Both the position numbers and the translations under genes were made by a program. Of a stretch of 38,778 nt of DNA, positions 17,401 to 23,806 are shown in pieces. This DNA is from Candidatus Peribacteraceae bacterium (GTDB lineage Bacteria; Patescibacteriota; Gracilibacteria; Peribacterales; Peribacteraceae): positions 1 through 38,778 of the forward strand of contig JAQVMB010000014.1 of the NCBI GenBank assembly GCA_028703835.1. The letters are read 5' to 3'. A model generated the notes under the pieces. It made no database searches. It worked only from the letters and a program-made list of their open reading frames with translations, and was not told the DNA's origin. The stretch's first letter is position 1; each line of letters opens with the position of its first letter.

Positions 17401-17485
17401 CGACCGTCCGGCGCGCGCATGGGAGATGTATTACCCCGAAACGTTCGGGCAGACCGGCGGCAGCTGGTTCTCCGTCACGCCGTAA
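11411..17485 (+). CDS. Bacterial alpha-2-macroglobulin with thioester motif
   Basis: A 2024-aa envelope protein. It has an N-terminal membrane segment (about 18-38, FPLAAATVVVLICGTVFALYP) without a good lipobox, then three Ig-like SbsA-type domains (conserved FNQPMD, FRPSEPLLQGEKYVFEI). Macroglobulin domains follow (TERPVYAAGDTVHFKA near 740; DKDTYAPGETVRVSL near 1225), then the alpha-2-macroglobulin core (SFALPDNLTTWKLLAVAQT near 1340), and the thioester Cys1530-Thr-Glu-Gln1533 in FPYGCTEQTV within an alpha-toroid region. It is longer than E. coli YfhM (about 1530-1650 aa), mainly through the N-terminal Ig-like part. Such proteins trap attacking proteases covalently. pbpC follows after one base, matching the known pairing of the families. 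Confidence 0.93.
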   Translation: MALFPGLSSLQAHFRKASFPLAAATVVVLICGTVFALYPRSGSRGLPLVRHVSAQSDLRMELPEPMNRTSVEQHLLIPSDTKGALEWDGDTLVFRPSEPLLQGEKYVFEICKNAQTEKGSVLGRSLSFTFQVSGAPSVASAIPGSGSLHIPATAQISIVFDRPVVALTQAQGEPQATLGTSWPITFDPPLDGRWRWLSTFAAEFIPAKPLTLATRHTVRVPAGIETVNGDKTEKDFTWSFETLRPSVVAADPAPGSRLAGPTTAVSLTFNQPMDADRARTSLSLLRLPSAASSSSFPSEEQRKRGWDIGKDTLLPPSVGSLSGSVVAIKDIHYGTKEEQGKTVVDRATLVLVPAAPLAYASAYGLTVRKGILAREGSLGGTEDYSFTFSTVGPLAVEKAQYQYNALHLVFNNPMDDASLRNGITMSPEPENWDDLDLATSMWGENREISAYPSLQPSTDYVLTVTADAADRFGQRLKEPYVFRFKTDPLPPEVSVRSKGEFGIFERGKPPVFHLNAVNVSRLDLEYAPLPFPDFLAWQRQRRTGGGGTVSLAGRDGMRTWSMPQQNVLNAWQATAFDVQERVGSTLSPGLYALTARAPEYVWQNGKVKEQVVQQQFFAVTNIALTLKFSGSRALVWAVNMNDGSPVSGASVGFHAGDGTVVTGGQTDKDGFFEAPLALADFAEADYEWRPEFYVTAEKDGDIAFLSSEWADGIRPEDFAYPSDFRGIQTPPNRLEAYVYTERPVYAAGDTVHFKAVLRVRDANGTMALPATKKAIVAATDAEGREVYRRSLDISAFGSVNDSFPLDKNASLGMYNLNVQLPPESRTGEVSVGASFSVLAYRKPSYRIDLTPASTDYANRDTVSFDVAASYYFGAPMAGAAVEWRAESTDYHFNRYTDGWYSFATEEHWCWEDCAPATRGLTEGRGALDAGGRMNVSFPVRIDDKGTSQVVSVEADVTDPDNQIVSNRTSVLVHKADVYAGIRSAEYVLTPGQQAKADVVAVRPDGSPVAGQRVTVQLYARTWNTTRKKGVDGQFYYDNRPTDTFIRETAVTTGKDGKAQAALAVDKGGEYRLVAVAADGKGRQSKADAGVYVWSTTFVNWPHSNNDRIGIETDKAQYDVGDTAVLLAKSPYQGKGVKALVTVEREQVIRKQVIDVESSGQAISIPVTEDLAPNAFVSVIILKPRMGETFDEQGRDTGAPAFKAGYVKLNVGLKEKKLDVQVTTDKDTYAPGETVRVSLATADHAGKPVRSELSLGVVDMSLLALAGFEQPDLVRTFWNERSLGVQTSVTILRLLERFKPGSKGGGGGDFETRKRGTFKDTAYWNPSVLTDDQGKASVSFALPDNLTTWKLLAVAQTAGNTFGTGMKDIVETKKVLLRPVRPRFAVRGDEIRIGAIVHNQSGEKKTFTVSLAGSGFALTGKASVGVTVPKDGMEKVEFPVRIGDVARATFLFLAETQDARDEVEETIPVHTFGTPQTVTTSASVEEGVTESVLVPSVRDAADGTLAVTISPTMATYLPTGLEASVQFPYGCTEQTVSAILPSIAVKELQGFQAFKITDDETLRRNVTEAMQKLYDAQRSDGGFGFWAESDESHPYLTSYVLYAMQLTRNAGYAVDEKVMERARTYLQERLRTLDVRNTLDLTARTYILYVLGEGGRSDAGALQAVFEKRGQLPVFARAQLASALHRAGSSVARAQSLAVIRELLNEAKVDPRGTHFEEKKGALYRDVMHTNDRTTALVLLALLRVEPSHPFIPNIVRHLLAVREGGQWDTTQSTTHALLALTEFLRTTEEMDAAFDAAVLVNGNELLRKSFTPQSVLTRGVATLSLDDLRRGALNDVALSKEGKGRLYYDVILTYFYTPETVLPAEEGLSIRRTVQPLQGRDDDASVTAARVGETYRVSLTVTADDDRHFVAVESPLPAGMEAIDFQLQTSQRQQLGGSVKADDKLLPWSEDPWAQAQRRFTHVEFRDDRVFLFAERLPAGIYRYEYLVRATTPGRFRDRPARAWEMYYPETFGQTGGSWFSVTP

Positions 17486-17486
17486 C

Positions 17487-19835
17487 ATGCGCCTGCGCAG
17501 GTCGTTCACCGTCGCGGCGGCCGTTCCGGTCCTTCTTGTTCTCGCGGCGGCATTCTGGCCGCTGCCCGCGCGTGTGCGCGCACCGACCGGCCAGACGTCG
17601 CTGCGCCTCCTCGACCGGGAAGGACGGCTGCTCTACACGGTCCGTCCTCCGGAAGGATCCGGCGTCCATGCGCTCCCGCTCCGCGACATCCCCCGCACTC
17701 TCACCGATGCGCTGATCGCGACGGAAGACCGCGGCTTCCGCGACCACCGCGGCGTCAGCATCCGGGGCGTGGTCCGGGCGGCGCTGCAAAACCTGGCCGC
17801 CGGACGCATCGTCTCGGGCGCCAGCACCATCACGCAACAGCTGGTCCGCATGCGTCTCCCCCCCGGGAAGCGCAACGTCCCGCGCAAATTGCGTGAAATG
17901 CTGTATGCATGGAAGCTGGAACGGGTCCTGTCGAAAGAGGACATCCTCGAGGCCTACCTCAACGAGGCGTACTTCGGCCACCGGGCGTACGGCGTGCGGA
18001 ACGCCTCCCTCACGTTCTTCGGCAGGAATCCGCAGGAGTTGTCGACGGGGGAGAGCGCCTTCCTCGTGGGGCTGCTGCAAGCGCCCGGTTCGTACGACCC
18101 GTTCCGCGACCCCGCTCCCGGCACCGAGCGCAGGCGCCGCGTCCTCGATGCCATGCTGGCGACGGGCGTCATCACGGAGGAAGCGCACGCGCAGGCGGCG
18201 CAGGAACCCCTCACGCTCTCCCGCGGCCGCGTGTCCATCGAAGCGCCGCACTTCGTCTTCTGGCTGCTGGAGCAACGGGAAGCGGACCTGGAAGGACTCA
18301 CCGAGGTGCGCACGACCATTGACCTGTCCCTGCAGCGCGAGGCGGAACGCATCGTCGGGCGGCAATTGGAAGCGCTGCAAGACCGCAACGTGACCTCCGC
18401 AGCCGTCGTCGTGCTCGATGCGCACGACGGGGACGTGTTGGCGATGGTGGGAAGCGCCGACTACTTTGACGACGCGCATGACGGCGCCGTGAACGTCGCC
18501 GTGGCCCCGCGCCAGCCCGGATCCGCCCTGAAGCCGTTCACCTACGCGCTCGCGCTCGAACGCGGCGACACGCCCGCCACCGTCGTAGCCGACGTGGAAA
18601 CGCAGTTCCTGACGGAGGAGGGGACGCCGTACGTCCCGCGCAATTACGATTACGAATACCACGGACTCGTCCGCTACCGTGAGGCGCTCGCCAACTCGTA
18701 CAACATGGCGGCGGTGCGCGTCCTGGAGCGCGTGGGCGTCTCCACGCTCCTGTCGTTCCTGAAAGACGCGGGGCTCTCGACGCTCCGCCGGACGCCCGAG
18801 CATTACGGACTCGCCCTGACACTCGGGGATGCCGAAACCACGTTACTGGAACTCTCACGCGCGTACGCCCTCTTCCCGCGCGGCGGGACGACGCTGCCGC
18901 TGCGCACACTCCTGGATGATCCGCGGGAACAAGGCAGGCGCCTCCTCAGCGAACAGACGGCCTGGCTGATCGGCGACATCCTCTCGGACAACGATGCGCG
19001 CCTGGAAGAATTCGGAGGCGACAGCCCGCTCGCCTTCCGGAGGCCCGTGGCGGCGAAGACGGGCACCACGCGCAACTCGCGGGACAACTGGACCGTGGGC
19101 TTCACGCCCGACCGCATCGTGGGCGTGTGGGTGGGCAACGCCGACAACGCCCCCATGCGCGGCACTTCCGGCGTCACGGGGGCGGGGCCGATTTTCCACG
19201 ACGTGATGGAGGCGGCCGTCCGCGACCTGCCGCCGGACGGCTTCCCGCAGCCAAGCGGCATCGTCCAGGCGGAGATCTGCCGCCTCTCGGGCAAACTCCC
19301 GACGCCGGCCTGCACGGCGCGTACGGTGGAATCATTCCGCGCGGGCACCGTGCCGACCGAAGAGGATGACATCTTCACCGCCGTTCCCGTCGATGCCCGC
19401 AACGGCCTGCTGGCGAGCGACACGTGCGATCCCTCCCACGTGCAGATGCGGACGTTCGCCGTGTTCCCTCCCGACGTACGCGCTTGGGCGCGTGAAACGG
19501 GATGGCCGGAACCGCCACGCGAACCGTCCCCGCTCTGCGGCACGCATGCGCCGACGGGTGATGCCAGGCTCGCGATCCGTTCCCCCCTGGCGGGGGACAC
19601 GTTCGAAATCGATCCGCTCATCCCCCTCGCCTCCCAGAAGATCCCCCTTCGCGCGGAAGCGGGCAGCGCCGTGCGTACGGTGCGGTGGTACGTGGACGGG
19701 AAGCACGTCGGCGACGGGAACGCGCCCGATTTCGCCGCCGGATGGACGCCGTCGCCCGGCACATGGACGGTGGAAGCGAAAGCGGGAGAGGTCTCCGAAC
19801 ACATCGTCATCAACGTCACGAAAAGGCTGCCGTGA
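17487..19835 (+). CDS. pbpC: Penicillin-binding protein 1C
   Basis: A bifunctional cell-wall synthase: glycosyltransferase GT51 then transpeptidase. The 782-aa protein has an N-terminal membrane anchor (about 7-25), GT51 motifs with catalytic Glu80 in ATEDRGFRDHRG, GASTITQQLVRM, RKLREMLYAWKLER and EAYLNEAYFG, then the transpeptidase motifs Ser346-x-x-Lys349 (GSALKPF), Ser404-x-Asn406 and Lys524-Thr-Gly526. A C-terminal beta domain (about 690-782, RSPLAGDTFEIDP ... VRWYVDGKHVG) is the PBP1C-specific tail. It starts one base after the alpha-2-macroglobulin stop (TAA-C-ATG), so translation is likely coupled. In other bacteria this pairing is interpreted as sealing wall breaches while the macroglobulin traps the attacker's protease. 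Confidence 0.94.
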   Translation: MRLRRSFTVAAAVPVLLVLAAAFWPLPARVRAPTGQTSLRLLDREGRLLYTVRPPEGSGVHALPLRDIPRTLTDALIATEDRGFRDHRGVSIRGVVRAALQNLAAGRIVSGASTITQQLVRMRLPPGKRNVPRKLREMLYAWKLERVLSKEDILEAYLNEAYFGHRAYGVRNASLTFFGRNPQELSTGESAFLVGLLQAPGSYDPFRDPAPGTERRRRVLDAMLATGVITEEAHAQAAQEPLTLSRGRVSIEAPHFVFWLLEQREADLEGLTEVRTTIDLSLQREAERIVGRQLEALQDRNVTSAAVVVLDAHDGDVLAMVGSADYFDDAHDGAVNVAVAPRQPGSALKPFTYALALERGDTPATVVADVETQFLTEEGTPYVPRNYDYEYHGLVRYREALANSYNMAAVRVLERVGVSTLLSFLKDAGLSTLRRTPEHYGLALTLGDAETTLLELSRAYALFPRGGTTLPLRTLLDDPREQGRRLLSEQTAWLIGDILSDNDARLEEFGGDSPLAFRRPVAAKTGTTRNSRDNWTVGFTPDRIVGVWVGNADNAPMRGTSGVTGAGPIFHDVMEAAVRDLPPDGFPQPSGIVQAEICRLSGKLPTPACTARTVESFRAGTVPTEEDDIFTAVPVDARNGLLASDTCDPSHVQMRTFAVFPPDVRAWARETGWPEPPREPSPLCGTHAPTGDARLAIRSPLAGDTFEIDPLIPLASQKIPLRAEAGSAVRTVRWYVDGKHVGDGNAPDFAAGWTPSPGTWTVEAKAGEVSEHIVINVTKRLP

Positions 19836-19858
19836 CATTGAGCGCCGTCGATGGACCC

Positions 19859-20629
19859 TCACCGCGCGGCGCGGGAGCACCCCTGCTCCATCAGGCGCGT
19901 CCGCATGGGGAGCGTCACGACGACGCGATGTTCGTCGGGAACGTCTTCATCCAGTTCCACGGTGCCGTCCGCGACGAACTCGCCCGTCACCACTTCCTCC
20001 AGCTCCACGGTGCCGCGGAGGTGTTTCGCAAGTTCCTGCGCCATGGAGAGCATCAACCCCTGCGTCCCGCCGACCATGCGCAACGTTTCCGACGGCGCGC
20101 CGCCGTCCTTCGACAAGGTCGGGAAAATCACCGACGAACGGAAATTGACGACGAGGCTTTCCGGCGCGGCCGCCACGTCGACGAACACCGTCATCTCCCG
20201 TTCGGGGTCCGCTTCGGTGAACACGGCGGCGATATCCTTGAAGATCATCTCCAGGACATCGCGATCCGCGACTGCGTGGACATGCGGGGACTCGATGACC
20301 CATCGCACGCTCCGCGGGACACCCGCCTTCTCCCGCATCGCGTCAAAGAGGTCCTTGATGCAGTGTTCCTGCGGTTGCAGGCGCATCATCCCGTCTTCGA
20401 TTTTGGCGAGCAGCAACATCGACTCCAGCGCGACGCTCAACTTGCGCGCATTCGCGTACACGTGCTGCACGAGCTGCCGCTGGACAGGATTGAGCGCGCC
20501 GGTGGTGTCCTTGCGCAACCGCCCGCAGGCCCAACGGATGGCGGTGAGCGGACTGCGCAAGCCGTGGCTCTCCAGAAAGAGGTATTTCATCATGCCTTCG
20601 GACGGCGGAGAACCTCTTTTTTTCATCAT
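19859..20629 (-). CDS. Soluble histidine-kinase-like protein with degenerate catalytic motifs
   Basis: About 256 aa, without membrane or sensor domain. A HisKA-like helical region starts almost at once: ESHGLRSPLTAIRWA holds the His (about residue 22), but the usual His-Glu is His-Gly. A C-terminal region resembles the GHKL ATPase fold in order (ADRDVLEMIFKDIAAVF for the N box; GGTQGLMLSMAQELAKHLRG for the G2 area), but the N-box Asn and the DxGxG motif are not visible. It starts five bases after the stop of the receiver gene, with two adjacent ATGs (20629, 20626), so both are one operon. It may be a pseudokinase or phosphotransfer scaffold for that receiver. Confidence 0.7.
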   Translation of the reverse strand: MMKKRGSPPSEGMMKYLFLESHGLRSPLTAIRWACGRLRKDTTGALNPVQRQLVQHVYANARKLSVALESMLLLAKIEDGMMRLQPQEHCIKDLFDAMREKAGVPRSVRWVIESPHVHAVADRDVLEMIFKDIAAVFTEADPEREMTVFVDVAAAPESLVVNFRSSVIFPTLSKDGGAPSETLRMVGGTQGLMLSMAQELAKHLRGTVELEEVVTGEFVADGTVELDEDVPDEHRVVVTLPMRTRLMEQGCSRAAR

Positions 20630-20634
20630 GGTGG

Positions 20635-20994
20635 TCAGAGGTAACGCTGGATCTTCGGCCACAGTTCATCCTCGTCCATGTCGCTCTTGATGAAGTAATC
20701 CTTCGCACCCAGCTTCTCGCACTTCTCATGGTCCAGGTAATCGCTGAGGTTCGAGAGGATGATGACGGGGAATGTATAGGCCTTTTCCTTGATGTGGCTG
20801 AGAACGGCATAGCCGTCGCTCTTCGGCATGAGCAAGTCCAACAGGACGAGATGCGGTTGCCGACGGTCGATGGTCTGGATGGCCTCCTCGCCGTTGGCGG
20901 CCTCCTCGACGGTCACGCCCTGTTCCTGGAGCGTCAGCCGGAGCGTTTCTCGGAGGAACGCATCGTCTTCAACGAGGAGCACGACTTTGGACAT
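20635..20994 (-). CDS. Single-domain response regulator (CheY-like receiver)
   Basis: A 119-aa protein made of one receiver domain. It has the acidic pair Glu9-Asp10/Asp11 in VEDD, phospho-acceptor Asp53 in LVLLDLLMP, switch Ser81 in IILSN and Lys103 in YFIKSD, so it looks fully functional. There is no output domain; it must act by binding a partner. The start at 20994 is MSKVVLLVEDD; the longer ORF start lies before the promoter. The kinase-like gene follows five bases downstream. Confidence 0.92.
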   Translation of the reverse strand: MSKVVLLVEDDAFLRETLRLTLQEQGVTVEEAANGEEAIQTIDRRQPHLVLLDLLMPKSDGYAVLSHIKEKAYTFPVIILSNLSDYLDHEKCEKLGAKDYFIKSDMDEDELWPKIQRYL

Positions 20995-21045
20995 GGCGTG
21001 GGAGGGGGAGGAGGGAAGGGGAACGTCGCAGGTCGGAAGGCAAAC

Positions 21046-21051
21046 AGTATA
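21046..21051 (-). promoter_or_regulatory. -10 box for the receiver/kinase operon
   Basis: TGG-TATACT on the minus strand (21051-21046) with extended TGn, about 45 nt before the receiver ATG. The leader is pyrimidine-rich and has no Shine-Dalgarno site. Confidence 0.5.
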
Positions 21052-21126
21052 CCAGTGCCTGCCACCCACCAATGACAATTCCGTTATTTTCGGCGGGGAG
21101 AATGCTGGGAGACACGCGGCGTTTCT

Positions 21127-21134
21127 GCTAGAAT
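21127..21134 (+). promoter_or_regulatory. Extended -10 for the Hcp-like gene
   Basis: TGC-TAGAAT (21126-21134 region). It overlaps the first in-frame ATG at 21133, so translation probably begins at the later ATG (21166), with a leader of about 25 nt. Confidence 0.45.
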
Positions 21135-21165
21135 GATCGTTCGCTTATCCATTACCCATTGCTCT

Positions 21166-21882
21166 ATGAGACACGCAGGAACCATGTTGGGATTGGCCGT
21201 CGCGGGGATCGCGGTCATCGGGTGGTCCGTCGTCCAGGCGCAAACACTCTCCGGCACAAGCATCATTTTCGGCTCTTCCGCCGCGTCGGCGGACGCGGAA
21301 AGCGGACGATCGTCCGGCGGCGGCGCATCGGAGGACGCGGGCATCCGCTTCTTCAATGTCCCGCGTTCGTCATCCTCGCTCTCCCCGTCCAGTTCGTCCG
21401 TCGCCGTCCCCGTCCCGGAGGAAGACGGTTCCGCCCCGTTTCCCGCCGGCATCAATTTGCGGGTCGATGATTTTCCGCAGCCGAATCAGGCCGTGGACAT
21501 CCCTTTGGAATCGTACAGCTGGTCGGCGGAGCAGTCGTCCGGCAGGAACAGGGCGTCCCTGGGGGACTTCCGCATCGTCATGAAACAGAACCTGGCCTCG
21601 CCGCGCCTGTTCCTCGCGGCGGCGAACGGCGACCGCCTCCCGCGCGCGATGATCACCGTCCGCCGCAACGGCATGGCGCAGGAATATTTGCGTTGGACCC
21701 TGTCGGACGTGACGGTCTCGTCGTTCCAAACCGTTTCGACGCCCGCGGAAGCGCTCCCGACGGACACGCTCACGCTGGATTACGGCCGCATCGAATTCCA
21801 AGTGACGCCCGTCCTCCAGAACGGAACGGCCGGCGCATCCATCCGCAACGGCTGGGACGTGCTCGCGGAGCAGGAGCTCTGA
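21166..21882 (+). CDS. Exported Hcp-like (type VI secretion tube family) protein
   Basis: A 238-aa protein with an N-terminal signal peptide (MRHAGTMLGLAVAGIAVIGW..., likely cleavage after VVQA), then a Ser/Gly-rich spacer (about 45-85) and a C-terminal domain (about 100-238) with the Hcp1 pattern: IPLESYSWSAEQ, ASLGDFRIVMKQNLASPRLF, LPRAMITVRRNG, QEYLRWTLSDVTVSSFQT and LTLDYGRIEFQVTP. Hcp proteins form hexameric rings stacked into tubes in type VI secretion and normally lack a signal peptide. No other type VI gene is in this window. A Sec-exported Hcp-fold protein might form an extracellular tube or a surface ring. It is divergent from the receiver operon. Confidence 0.8.
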   Translation: MRHAGTMLGLAVAGIAVIGWSVVQAQTLSGTSIIFGSSAASADAESGRSSGGGASEDAGIRFFNVPRSSSSLSPSSSSVAVPVPEEDGSAPFPAGINLRVDDFPQPNQAVDIPLESYSWSAEQSSGRNRASLGDFRIVMKQNLASPRLFLAAANGDRLPRAMITVRRNGMAQEYLRWTLSDVTVSSFQTVSTPAEALPTDTLTLDYGRIEFQVTPVLQNGTAGASIRNGWDVLAEQEL

Positions 21883-21895
21883 GAAGCACGAAAGA

Positions 21896-21923
21896 AAAGG
21901 ACTCCCCGCGAGAGGAGCCCTTT
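21896..21923. terminator. Bidirectional terminator between Hcp-like and GH6 genes
   Basis: AAAGGACTCC (21896-21905) and GGAGCCCTTT (21914-21923) form a 10-bp stem with one mismatch and an 8-nt loop, with T-rich DNA on the minus-strand side. It sits between two convergent genes. Confidence 0.7.
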
Positions 21924-21940
21924 CCCGGACCGCGAACGCG

Positions 21941-23482
21941 TCACCATGCGGCCCGTTCCGCCAAGCCGATGCCGTACTCGGGCCAGAACGTACCCGCGGA
22001 CGGGCCGCCATTGCACTGGCCGTCGGATCCCGACGGTCCGCGGACCCACAGGACCGCATCGACGAGGGGGTGCCCCGTCGCGACGGTGGGACGCCGTCCC
22101 AAGGAGCGGCCGGAAGGGTTGCACCACTGCTTGTCCGGCGCGGGGCCGTTTCCGTTCCTGCCGGCATCGAAGACGAAGTGTTTTCCGCCGACCAGTGCGG
22201 ACAGTTCCGAACCGTAGCGGATGTTTTCCTCGTCCGTCTCGAAATTGGAAATGTTGAGCGAGAACCCGTCGGCTTCGTCGATGCCCGCCTTCTGCAAGCG
22301 CGATGCCATCTCGCCCGATTGGTTCCAGGATGGATGGCCGGCGTCGATGTACACCGCGATGTTCCCCTGCGCCTTGAACGTCCGGACCGCCTCACGCAGG
22401 AGCTGCATGCGCGTATCCCGGTCGGCCTGCGACAGGCAATCCATGCCAGCAAGCGCATCCGGCTCCAGGAGGACCACGGCCTTGCGGGATCCGATGCCCG
22501 CCGCGAGACCCTTGACCCACGCACGGTACGCATCCGGCGAACCGGATCCTCCCGCGGAATAACCGCCGCAGTCGCGCTGCGGGATGTTGTACGCGACGTA
22601 CACAGGCAACGCGCCCGCTTGCACGACCGTGTCCGTCATGGAGCGCGCATCCGCCGCGACATCCTGGTTCCAGTTCCCGAACCATTGCGTCTCCGCCTGG
22701 TCGGCGATCTTCTGGAGCATCTGCGCATCATGCGGGCGGGAAGTCCGCCAAGCCTCCGCCTGTTTCTGGACATCGTTGGACCGATTCACGTAGAGCGTCG
22801 CGCCCGCAAACGGGTTGGGTCCCGCGGAAGGAACGGACGGTTCCCCGACCGCCTTCGCCGCGGGAACGGAAGAGGACACTGAAGAAGAAGAAGAAGAAGA
22901 AGAAGAAGAAGAAGAAGAAGAAGAAGAAGAAGAAGAAGAAGCGGAAACAACGGAGGAACGGTGTTGTGACAGCACCTCCAGAAGATGGGGCAACACAGAC
23001 GACGTCACCGAAGAGGAGGAAACAGATGCCGCCGATGATGAAGATGAAAAGGACGATGCGGCGAGAGATCCCGGCGTGGAAATGGACACCGTTGTTTCGC
23101 CAAGCTGCGTTCCGTCCAGATCCCGTGCTACGAAACGGATGTGATAGGGGCCGCTCCCTTTCCAGTTCCATCCGCTCAGGTCCACTTGCGCTTCCTTATG
23201 GGGATACTCCGCGAACGATGTTTCCATGGGGTTGAGACGGTCGCCGTCGACCTGCCAATGCATCGTGTAGGTTGCGACATCGCGGTTTTGGACCATGGCT
23301 TTGAACGGTTGCGTGCCGCCCGTCGTGGCGCCGTCGACGGGCCACCAAACCTCCGGCGCGCCCGCAGCCTCGGCGGCCGCGACGGGGATAGAAGGCAGGG
23401 GGCCTGCAGCGGCCATGAAGAAGGCCAAGACGATAAGCAACGTGTTCGCCCGTATGTGTGTCTGCCGGGATTGGTCGCGCAT
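21941..23482 (-). CDS. Secreted GH6-family glycosidase with poly-Ser linker
   Basis: About 513 aa from Met at 23482 (earlier in-frame Mets exist at 23494 and above). A signal peptide (THIRANTLLIVLAFFMAAAG) leads to an Ig/carbohydrate-binding-like domain (about 40-135, WWPVDGA, MHWQVDGDRLN). A long Ser linker follows (about 140-210), partly encoded by a (GAA)20 microsatellite, then a GH6 catalytic domain. GH6 motifs: VAYNIPQRDCGGYSAGG with the catalytic Asp, VLLEPDALAG, YIDAGHPSW, FVFDAGRNGNGP, QWCNPSGRSLG and LWVRGPSGSDGQC. GH6 enzymes cut beta-1,4-glucan. It sits next to GT2 and GH8 genes, so it probably trims or releases the polymer made there; degradation of environmental cellulose is the alternative. 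Confidence 0.92.
   Translation of the reverse strand: MRDQSRQTHIRANTLLIVLAFFMAAAGPLPSIPVAAAEAAGAPEVWWPVDGATTGGTQPFKAMVQNRDVATYTMHWQVDGDRLNPMETSFAEYPHKEAQVDLSGWNWKGSGPYHIRFVARDLDGTQLGETTVSISTPGSLAASSFSSSSSAASVSSSSVTSSVLPHLLEVLSQHRSSVVSASSSSSSSSSSSSSSSSSSSSVSSSVPAAKAVGEPSVPSAGPNPFAGATLYVNRSNDVQKQAEAWRTSRPHDAQMLQKIADQAETQWFGNWNQDVAADARSMTDTVVQAGALPVYVAYNIPQRDCGGYSAGGSGSPDAYRAWVKGLAAGIGSRKAVVLLEPDALAGMDCLSQADRDTRMQLLREAVRTFKAQGNIAVYIDAGHPSWNQSGEMASRLQKAGIDEADGFSLNISNFETDEENIRYGSELSALVGGKHFVFDAGRNGNGPAPDKQWCNPSGRSLGRRPTVATGHPLVDAVLWVRGPSGSDGQCNGGPSAGTFWPEYGIGLAERAAW
22881..22940. repeat. (GAA)20 trinucleotide microsatellite
   Basis: Twenty uninterrupted GAA units on the plus strand encode a run of TCT serine codons in the GH6 linker. 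Slippage would change linker length in steps of one Ser without frameshift. Confidence 0.95.
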
Positions 23483-23806
23483 GCGCGCACGCATGCACAA
23501 GGTCAGGAGGGCTGGCCTCATGTGGGGAAGTGGGGAAGGGGATGCGACCCTAAGAAGGAGAGGGGAACGACGCAAGCGGGAAGCGACAATGTTTGCCAGT
23601 TATTTAAAATGCTGTCTGGTCGCTGTTCCACCTTCTTCGCATGTCATAAAGACAAATCAGAGGCCGTTCCACGAAGCCGGCCATGATTGACAATGGTGAT
23701 CACCGGAAGTCTCTTCACCTTGCAAATCGGGAAAAGTCCATCCGGATTTTGTAAGTGGCTTCCGCGGGCGCCGTCAAGAAAAGCAACGCGTCTCCTCCCA
23801 CTCGAG

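Noticed and set aside
22815-23144. Glu-rich plus-strand ORF
   Set aside because: Its Glu run is just the (GAA)20 microsatellite read on the wrong strand of the GH6 gene.
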